Shown here: one piece after another, positions 4,475 through 9,857 of the stretch
Numbering within the stretch: the stretch's first letter is position 1
Layout: every line of letters starts with the position of its first letter
Source: Pseudomonadales bacterium
GTDB taxonomy: Bacteria > Pseudomonadota > Gammaproteobacteria > Pseudomonadales > Moraxellaceae
DNA: 9,857 nucleotides
Assembly: GCA_013043915.1 (NCBI GenBank)
Contig: JABEVH010000135.1
Span: 1 to 9,857 of the forward strand
Direction: 5' to 3'
Position numbers and translations under genes: made by a program
Notes under the pieces: model-generated
What the model saw: only the letters and a program-made list of their open reading frames with translations
Told to the model about the DNA's origin: nothing
The model's database searches: none

Positions 4475-6765
4475 GGCTTGATAGCCTTGGATAAAGGTCG
4501 GATAAGACTGATCAGCCCCATTTCTTCTAATTCGTATTCGACTAAAGAACGGATGACAGCGCCACTGTCTACCATAAGGACACGCTCTAATAGAGCGCGG
4601 GCTCGTTCAAGCGGCATCTCACAAATCAGCTTCTTGATGCGCAATAAATTACTCGAACTCATCGACAGCGAATCAAAGCCCATGGCCATCAGCAGCGTAG
4701 CTGTACCCGGATCACCTGCCATTTCTCCACAAATACCGATGGGCTTACCCACGGCATGCACTTCCTGCACCACCCGATATAATGTGCGCAAAATGGCGGG
4801 GTGATAGGCTGAGTAGATATCAGCCACGCGTGGATTATTGCGATCTACCGCCAGCATATATTGCGTGAGGTCATTTGAACCCACGGACATGAAATCAACT
4901 AATTGTGCCATATCCGCTACCTGGACAACCGCAGCAGGCACCTCCAGCATGATCCCAACCTGGGGTCTGACTAACGTTACTTGCAACTCTTCTTCAACTT
5001 CCATGGCGGCTCGATGAATGAGATGCAAGGCTTCCTCTATCTCAAATACTGATGAAACCATCGGCAAGAGTATGCGCAAGTTTTCCAGACCCAATGAGGC
5101 TTTGAGCATCGCACGAACTTGCACCATAAAAATTTCTGGATGATCCAGGGTGACACGTATGCCACGCCATCCCAGAGCAGGATTTTCTTCCTCAATGGGA
5201 AAATAGGGTAAATCCTTATCCCCCCCGATATCCAGCGTTCGGATAGTGACTGGCCGTGGCGCAAATGATTCCAGTTGAAACCTGTAGATGGCGCGCTGTT
5301 CTTCTTCAGAGGGGAAGCGCTCCCGCATCATGAAAGGAATTTCTGATCGATACAACCCAACACCTTCAGCGCCTCGGTTCTTTGACCTGGCCACATCGAC
5401 CATCAGACCTGTATTGACCAGAATCTGCATACGATGGCCATCAGGTGTACATGCTGGAAGATCCTTATAGGCTTCCAGTCCAGCAATGAACTGCTTTTCA
5501 TCACGAATGATGTCTTTGTAGCGTTTACGCAGCTGCTTGGATGGATTGACATAAAGTCGTCCCTGGTAGCCATCCACCACCAGCTCAGTATCGTCCAGCG
5601 ATGTGACGGGCAGCTCTGTTAACCCTACCACCGTGGGGATCCCCAAGGCCCTGGCCACAATAGCCATATGAGCATTGCTGGACCCCTGCACAGTGGCTAT
5701 GCCTGCTATCCTTTCCAGGGGTTGCTCGACCAACACGGCCGTAGAGATATCCTCGCCCACCAAAATGGTGTTCTCGGGGTAGCAGGGTATATCTCCTGCA
5801 TTATGTTTTTGCAACTGCGCCAGGATTCGCAACCCCAAATCCTTCACATCAGCCATGCGTTCACGCAGATAGGCATCTTCCATCGTCTGGAATGTCTGAA
5901 CATGCTCTTCTATAACTTCACGCAAAGCTCCCTGGGCCCAGTTACCCGCAACGATGCGATCTATAACTTCGCCCACCAATCCCTGATCATCCAGCATGCG
6001 TAAATACACATCAAACAGAGCACGCTCTTCAGGCATCAGGCTACTGGCCATTTTGCGATCAAGTTCACGAATGGAGCAACGAACCGTTTCGACCGCCTCA
6101 TGGAACTGTGCAATTTCTGCTTCGGTATCATCACAAACCCGATCAGGTATCGAACCTAGATCTGCGGGAGGGTAAATTACAACCGCCTTACCCAAACCAA
6201 CACCGGGGCTACCTGGAACACCGTTAAATACCCCAACAGCTCCAGGCTTGTTACCACGCAAGCTATCCAAAGCTCCTATAGCTCGGGCATGAGCAACTAC
6301 CCCCGAAAGCTGTGCGGATACCGTGACTAAGAAGGCTTCTTCTGATTCGTCAAAGCGCCGTTTATCGCGTTGTTGCACCACCAGCACCCCGAGAATCTTG
6401 CGGCGATGCATGATGGGTACACCTAGAAACGAGTTATAGCGCTCTTCACCTGTCTCGGGCAGATAATGAAATTTCGGATGTGCTGCGGCATCATCAAGAT
6501 TTAAGGGCTCTTCCCGCAAGCCTACTTGCCCCACTAAGCCCTCAGTAATTCCCAAGCTAACATTGCCTATAGCCTCAGAATTTAGTCCCTCCGTGGCCAT
6601 AAGAACATAGCGGCTTGACCTTTCATCTAGCAAATAGACTGAGCAGACTTCTGTACCCATGGCTCCCCGTACGCTAGAAACCATGATATCAAGCGCCGAC
6701 TGCAAATTCGGTGCTGTATTAACCTCCTGTACAATGCGCCGTAGCGTCTCCAGCATGTTGCTCAC
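4471..6765 (-). CDS. ptsP: Phosphoenolpyruvate-protein phosphotransferase PtsP (EI-Ntr) with GAF domain
   Basis: PtsP takes phosphate from PEP and passes it to NPr and then EIIA-Ntr, the regulatory nitrogen PTS. In order: a GAF sensor domain (about 5-160, with TEVCSVYLLDE at 38-48 and FLGVPIMHRRKILGVLVVQQR at 113-133); the EI N-terminal domain with the phosphorylated histidine H366 in GSSNAHMAIVARALGIP; and the PEP-binding barrel with GLYRSEIPFM (470-479), LGWRGIR (531-537), GSNDLTQYMLAVDRN (629-643) and the active-site loop GICGEMAGDP (677-686, Cys679). The full length of 764 residues is normal. The annotated GTG overlaps the rppH stop as GTGA. The ATG three codons inside, at 6756, aligns better with E. 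coli PtsP (which begins MLTRLREIV) and is a serious alternative. It converges on ubiK. No ptsN or ptsO is seen here. Confidence 0.96.
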   Translation of the reverse strand: MSNMLETLRRIVQEVNTAPNLQSALDIMVSSVRGAMGTEVCSVYLLDERSSRYVLMATEGLNSEAIGNVSLGITEGLVGQVGLREEPLNLDDAAAHPKFHYLPETGEERYNSFLGVPIMHRRKILGVLVVQQRDKRRFDESEEAFLVTVSAQLSGVVAHARAIGALDSLRGNKPGAVGVFNGVPGSPGVGLGKAVVIYPPADLGSIPDRVCDDTEAEIAQFHEAVETVRCSIRELDRKMASSLMPEERALFDVYLRMLDDQGLVGEVIDRIVAGNWAQGALREVIEEHVQTFQTMEDAYLRERMADVKDLGLRILAQLQKHNAGDIPCYPENTILVGEDISTAVLVEQPLERIAGIATVQGSSNAHMAIVARALGIPTVVGLTELPVTSLDDTELVVDGYQGRLYVNPSKQLRKRYKDIIRDEKQFIAGLEAYKDLPACTPDGHRMQILVNTGLMVDVARSKNRGAEGVGLYRSEIPFMMRERFPSEEEQRAIYRFQLESFAPRPVTIRTLDIGGDKDLPYFPIEEENPALGWRGIRVTLDHPEIFMVQVRAMLKASLGLENLRILLPMVSSVFEIEEALHLIHRAAMEVEEELQVTLVRPQVGIMLEVPAAVVQVADMAQLVDFMSVGSNDLTQYMLAVDRNNPRVADIYSAYHPAILRTLYRVVQEVHAVGKPIGICGEMAGDPGTATLLMAMGFDSLSMSSSNLLRIKKLICEMPLERARALLERVLMVDSGAVIRSLVEYELEEMGLISLIRPLSKAIKP

Positions 6766-7247
6766 AGTTCTTCTTCCACCGTTAGACGTGGTGCCAGTTC
6801 TTTTAAGGCCTTGCGGTAGACTTCACGCTTAAAACTTACCACCTGATTCAAAGGGTACCAGAAACTGACCCAACGCCAAGCATCAAATTCTGCCGGCTGA
6901 CACCTATCTAGGCGAATCTCTTGCGTATCCGCCAGCAGCTTGAGTAAAAACCATTTTTGCTTTTGACCGATACAGCGCGGCTGTCGATCTGGCCTGATAA
7001 ACCGCGCAGGTAAGCGATAGCGCAGCCAGCCACGCGTCTGGGCTAGCACCTTGACATACTCTGACCTGAGACCAACCTCCTCATCTAGTTCACGAAACAT
7101 AGCCTCTTCAGGCGACTCGCCACGGGCTATACCCCCTTGCGGAAACTGCCACGCATCATAGCCCGTACGCCTAGCCCACAGCACATCACCATGACGGTTA
7201 GCTACGATGATGCCTACGTTGGGCCGGAACCCTTCTGCATCGATCAC
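6762..7247 (-). CDS. rppH: RNA pyrophosphohydrolase RppH (Nudix)
   Basis: RppH removes pyrophosphate from the 5' end of transcripts and so opens them to RNase E decay. The 161-residue product closely follows E. coli RppH. It starts MIDAEGFRPNVGIIV and has the Nudix box G38-x5-E44-x7-R52-E53-L-x-E56-E57-x-G59-L, preceded by WQFPQGG. Downstream are the family segments WLRYRLPARF, CIGQKQKWFLL and WRWVSFWYPLNQVVSFKREVY. It lacks the long basic tail of the enteric protein. The start is GTG, supported by alignment of MID with E. coli and by GAGAGGG a few bases upstream. It overlaps ptsP by four bases, so the two are probably translationally coupled. The same gene pair forms an operon in E. coli. 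Confidence 0.96.
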   Translation of the reverse strand: MIDAEGFRPNVGIIVANRHGDVLWARRTGYDAWQFPQGGIARGESPEEAMFRELDEEVGLRSEYVKVLAQTRGWLRYRLPARFIRPDRQPRCIGQKQKWFLLKLLADTQEIRLDRCQPAEFDAWRWVSFWYPLNQVVSFKREVYRKALKELAPRLTVEEEL

Positions 7248-7262
7248 GAAACCCTCTCAATA

Positions 7263-7268
7263 ATTCTA
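7263..7268 (-). promoter_or_regulatory. Possible -10 element for rppH-ptsP
   Basis: On the minus strand TAGAAT lies about 16 bases before the GTG start, in the 79-base gap between the divergent rppH and HAD genes. This gap must carry promoters for both directions. I see no good -35 hexamer, and the short distance to the start codon is a weakness. Confidence 0.25.
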
Positions 7269-7326
7269 TTCAAGTCATTGTTTCATAAATACTAGAAGGT
7301 GAACATAAGGGCAAGAGGAGAAGTCC

Positions 7327-8049
7327 TTGCCTAAGGAAATTATTTATAAAAAGATACATATTAGGCATAATGAGTCAGCTTTTGATCGTGAGTCTAGCGT
7401 GCTGACCTTATTTGATCTCGACAACACCCTGCTGGCAGGTGATTCTGACCATGCATTTGGTGACTATCTGGCTGCTCAGGGGTGGGTTGATGCCGTTGAG
7501 CATACAGCTCGTAACGATGCCTTCTATGCCGACTACTGCCGCGGTGAACTTGATATTCGCGCCTACAGTGAATTTGTACTTGGCTCACTCAAGGGACGCG
7601 ACACATTGACCTTGTCCCGATTACAACAAGACTACCTGAATGAGGTCATACGGCCCATGATTTTGCCTGCCGGGCAAAAATTGCTGGCCGAGCACCGTGC
7701 CCGGGGCGATCGTATTGTCATCGTCACCGCAACCAATCGATTTATTACCGGCCCGATTGCTCATGCTATGGGGGTTGATGACCTACTCGCCACAGAAGGT
7801 GAAATCATCGATGGTCGCTATACCGGCCGCATGGTGGGCATACCCTGCTATCGTGAAGGCAAAGTCCTGCGTGTTGAAGCATGGCTAAAGTCACAAGGGC
7901 TAGATCGTCATCCCAGCCGATTTTATTCTGACTCGCACAATGACCTGCCGCTACTTGAGTGGGTTGATGAGCCTGTGGTCGTTGATGCCGATGAGCGGCT
8001 TACCCAATATGCTGCCGAACGAGGCTGGATGCAGATCAGCCTCCGTTAG
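7327..8049 (+). CDS. HAD-IB family hydrolase (SerB/CicA-like phosphatase)
   Basis: This is a haloacid-dehalogenase-type phosphatase of subfamily IB. The motifs are intact: nucleophile and acid D30/D32 in FDLDNTLLAGDSD, motif II T134 in VIVTATN, K179 in REGKV, and motif IV D202/D206 in SDSHNDLPLL. A helical cap lies between motifs I and II. The substrate cannot be read from the sequence. Relatives next to rppH-ptsP exist in pseudomonads, and I recall one being reported as a histidinol-phosphate phosphatase; treat this as a lead. The start is uncertain. TTG at 7327 has an excellent AGGAG six bases upstream but gives a 24-residue AT-rich, rare-codon extension. GTG at 7399 gives about 216 residues, nearer the family length, but lacks a good ribosome site. 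It is divergent from rppH. Confidence 0.88.
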   Translation: MPKEIIYKKIHIRHNESAFDRESSVLTLFDLDNTLLAGDSDHAFGDYLAAQGWVDAVEHTARNDAFYADYCRGELDIRAYSEFVLGSLKGRDTLTLSRLQQDYLNEVIRPMILPAGQKLLAEHRARGDRIVIVTATNRFITGPIAHAMGVDDLLATEGEIIDGRYTGRMVGIPCYREGKVLRVEAWLKSQGLDRHPSRFYSDSHNDLPLLEWVDEPVVVDADERLTQYAAERGWMQISLR

Positions 8050-8081
8050 CCCGCGCTCCTTACATCTTCTGCATCTGCGAT

Positions 8082-8107
8082 CTCGGCACTTAAGAGCAAG
8101 TTCCGAG
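8082..8107 (+). terminator. Imperfect hairpin between the HAD and FAH genes
   Basis: CTCGG and CCGAG, with an inner ACTT/AAGT pair of arms separated by one mismatch, form a nine-pair stem around AAGAGC. ATATATTTT follows from 8109. It could be a weak terminator of the HAD gene or a partial attenuator of the FAH gene, whose GAGG ribosome site lies 11 bases beyond. The U-tract is broken, so termination would be leaky. Confidence 0.4.
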
Positions 8108-8129
8108 CATATATTTTGAGGCCCTGATT

Positions 8130-9083
8130 ATGGCATTAAATATACTGCGCTTCCTTGTCGATGACCAACCGCGCTGGGGCGTATCTGTATCCTCCAAGAT
8201 CTATCTGCTGAGCTTGCCATGCAGGCAAACAGCTGATCTTTTACAATACACCCCAGATCAATTACGTACTTTCGCTGCCTCTGAACCCATGCCCCAGATG
8301 CCTAAAGACGAAGATTTGTTATCCCCGATCACTCAGCCCTGCAAAGTTCTGTGCCAAGGAGCCAATTACCGACAACATGCCCTGGAATCTGGCATGAATC
8401 CCGATGCATCGCCTTTTAACCTGTTTTTTACCAAATCCAGTGCCTCGATACACACCCCCTCAGGCGCTATCATCAAGCCTCCCCATGTTGAGTTCCTGGA
8501 TTATGAAATCGAGTTAGCCCTGGTACTGGGCAAACATACGCATCAATCCGTATCCATTCGGGATGATAACTTGCACGAATATATCGCCGGGATTTGTCTG
8601 GCTAATGACATCTCGGCTCGCGATGTACAATTTCAGCAGTCACAATTCCACAAGGGTAAAAGCTACCGCAGCTTTTGTCCCTTAGGACCTGTGCTTTGTT
8701 TACTCGATGCTGAGGATATGCCATATCTTTATAAGATGCGGCTGACGCTTCGGGTTAATGGCGAGATCCGTCAACAGGACCATACCTCCAATCTAATTTA
8801 TAAACCTGCCGTGACCTTGAGTGAATTTTCACAGATTTGCGATTTTGCGCCTGGCGATGTTCTACTCACAGGTACACCTGCCGGGTGCGCTCTTCGTTTG
8901 CCCTCTCCAGGAAGTCAACGCTGGTTAGGCATGCTTTCGACCCAACAACGTTGGGCCTTGTTTATGAAGATGCAACGACAAAGACGCGAGTATTTGCAGG
9001 AAGGTGACCACATAGAATCCAGTATCATCAGCACAGATGGCACCATCGACTTGGGAACTCAGCGACATACGGTCATCTTCTAG
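8130..9083 (+). CDS. Fumarylacetoacetate hydrolase (FAH) family protein
   Basis: The 317-residue product has an FAH-type N-terminal region (about 1-65) and a C-terminal catalytic fold. Metal ligands are E126 and E128 in DYEIELALVLG and D160 in CLANDISARD. The active-site lysine segment is KGKSYRSFCPLGP (175-187), and LTGTPAG lies at 246-252. Members cleave C-C bonds or decarboxylate/isomerise 2-oxo acids in aromatic and amino-acid breakdown, so the exact reaction is open. Two deviations are visible. Arg180 stands where many relatives have Asp in KGKSxD, and a basic loop of about 20 extra residues (near 258-290) sits between GTPAG and the GD motif. ATG start with GAGG eight bases upstream. It may be cotranscribed with the HAD gene, 80 bases away. 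Its TAG overlaps the stop of the convergent acetate kinase. Confidence 0.88.
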   Translation: MALNILRFLVDDQPRWGVSVSSKIYLLSLPCRQTADLLQYTPDQLRTFAASEPMPQMPKDEDLLSPITQPCKVLCQGANYRQHALESGMNPDASPFNLFFTKSSASIHTPSGAIIKPPHVEFLDYEIELALVLGKHTHQSVSIRDDNLHEYIAGICLANDISARDVQFQQSQFHKGKSYRSFCPLGPVLCLLDAEDMPYLYKMRLTLRVNGEIRQQDHTSNLIYKPAVTLSEFSQICDFAPGDVLLTGTPAGCALRLPSPGSQRWLGMLSTQQRWALFMKMQRQRREYLQEGDHIESSIISTDGTIDLGTQRHTVIF

Positions 9084-9857
9084 CTCAGTAGTTGCAAGGT
9101 CTCCTGGGCTGCCATTCGGCCTTCGTCGGTGGGAATCACCCAGACTTCCACGGTGGAATCAGCCGTGCTGATACAACGCTCCTCTGTAGAGTTTGCAAAA
9201 TTACGTACCGGATCGATACGAACACCGTACCAAGCCAGACGCTCGCCGATATCCTGACGCAAACGCGCATCATGTTCGCCGATGCCTCCCGTAAACAGCA
9301 AGGCATCAGCGCCTTCCAGTGCCGCCAACAGTGATCCCAGCTCTCTTTGCAGCCTGTACGTAAACACGGTAATCGCCTGCTGCGCAGCTGTATCGCTACT
9401 GGCGCGCAAGGTTCGCATATCAGCACTGATTCCTGAGAGACCGTAAAGCCCGCTGCGCTTATAAAGCAGGTCTTCAATTGCGGCAGAATCTAAGCCATGC
9501 GCCAGCAAATAAAGAACAACCCCGGGATCCAGGTTTCCGCAACGGCTCCCCATGACCAAGCCATCCAGAGCTGAAAAGCCCATGCTAGTTGAAATACTTA
9601 GCCCCTTGTGAACAGCACAAACACTGGCGCCATTACCTAAATGAGCGAGCAGTATTCGCCCGTTGCTTTGTGGACTCAAGTGTCCGAAACGCTGCATGAG
9701 CCACGCATAGGACAATCCATGAAAACCATAACGACGTACTCCAGCAGCGCGCCACGGTGCGGGCAAGGCATAACTACTATCATAGGAGGGAATTTTTGCG
9801 TGAAATGCCGTATCAAAACAGGCTACATGAGGAACGTCAGGAAATACGGCCTGAGCC
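9080..9857 (-). CDS. ackA: Acetate kinase AckA (partial, N-terminus beyond the right edge)
   Basis: Acetate kinase interconverts acetate plus ATP with acetyl phosphate plus ADP. The frame stays open to the window edge, giving 258 residues, so about 130-140 N-terminal residues are missing. A TTG at 9766 inside ALPAPW is internal, not the start. Visible motifs are FDTAFH (catalytic Asp, nt about 9801-9818), RRYGFHGLSY (transition-state His), LAHLGNGASV, LDGLVMGSRCGNLDPG (catalytic Arg), the nucleotide-site loop FTGGIGEHDARLR and PTDEGRMAAQE near the C-terminus. The GLSY, SRCGxLDP and PTDE forms are usual for the proteobacterial branch of the family. It converges on the FAH gene with a four-base overlap. 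Confidence 0.95.
   Translation of the reverse strand, partial: AQAVFPDVPHVACFDTAFHAKIPSYDSSYALPAPWRAAGVRRYGFHGLSYAWLMQRFGHLSPQSNGRILLAHLGNGASVCAVHKGLSISTSMGFSALDGLVMGSRCGNLDPGVVLYLLAHGLDSAAIEDLLYKRSGLYGLSGISADMRTLRASSDTAAQQAITVFTYRLQRELGSLLAALEGADALLFTGGIGEHDARLRQDIGERLAWYGVRIDPVRNFANSTEERCISTADSTVEVWVIPTDEGRMAAQETLQLLS

Noticed and set aside
9704..9736. GFHGLSY in acetate kinase instead of the GFHGTSH of E. coli, as a possible lost active-site residue
   Set aside because: The catalytic His of GFHG is kept, and the GLSY form together with SRCGxLDP and PTDE is common in other proteobacterial acetate kinases, so this is normal variation.

Overview
The window reads as chromosomal DNA of a proteobacterium, most likely of the gamma, beta or Acidithiobacillia side. 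The evidence is a UbiK-type ubiquinone accessory factor, an E. coli-like RppH-PtsP pair, a GlnK/AmtB pair under a sigma-54 promoter, and an outer-membrane beta-barrel protein with a C-terminal phenylalanine. I cannot name the genus. There is no tRNA, rRNA or CRISPR array.

Layout. Positions 1-660 are poorly coding. They hold the 3' end of an unrecognised ORF entering from the left edge (+), then one minus-strand reading frame broken by three TGA codons, which looks like a decayed gene or small unknown ORFs. A strong UUCG-loop terminator at about 678-706 closes a minus-strand operon whose order of transcription is porin (3893-2736), glnK (2692-2354), amtB (2319-724). Upstream of the porin is a near-complete nitrogen-control region: a sigma-54 -24/-12 element, a perfect IHF consensus and one good NtrC-type dyad, plus a weaker one further out. 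Divergent from it, ubiK (+) converges on ptsP (-). ptsP is the second gene of an rppH-ptsP operon. A HAD-family phosphatase gene (+) diverges from rppH and is followed by an FAH-family gene (+). The FAH gene converges on an acetate kinase gene (-) cut by the right edge.

How the genes fit together. The left operon is a nitrogen-scavenging unit: under nitrogen limitation NtrC with sigma-54 RNA polymerase should switch on an outer-membrane channel, the PII protein GlnK and the ammonium channel AmtB that GlnK gates. PtsP (EI-Ntr) is the first phosphotransferase of the nitrogen PTS and carries a GAF sensor domain, so two nitrogen-signalling branches lie within 7 kb. rppH (mRNA 5' pyrophosphohydrolase) is translationally linked to ptsP, as in enterobacteria. 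The remaining genes (UbiK, HAD phosphatase, FAH, AckA) are housekeeping or central metabolism.

I see no clearly novel system. The most rewarding points are the complete sigma-54/IHF/NtrC control region in front of a porin-glnK-amtB operon, the long Ala/Pro linker of AmtB, the broken frame at the left, and two convergent gene pairs that both share a CTAG stop overlap.
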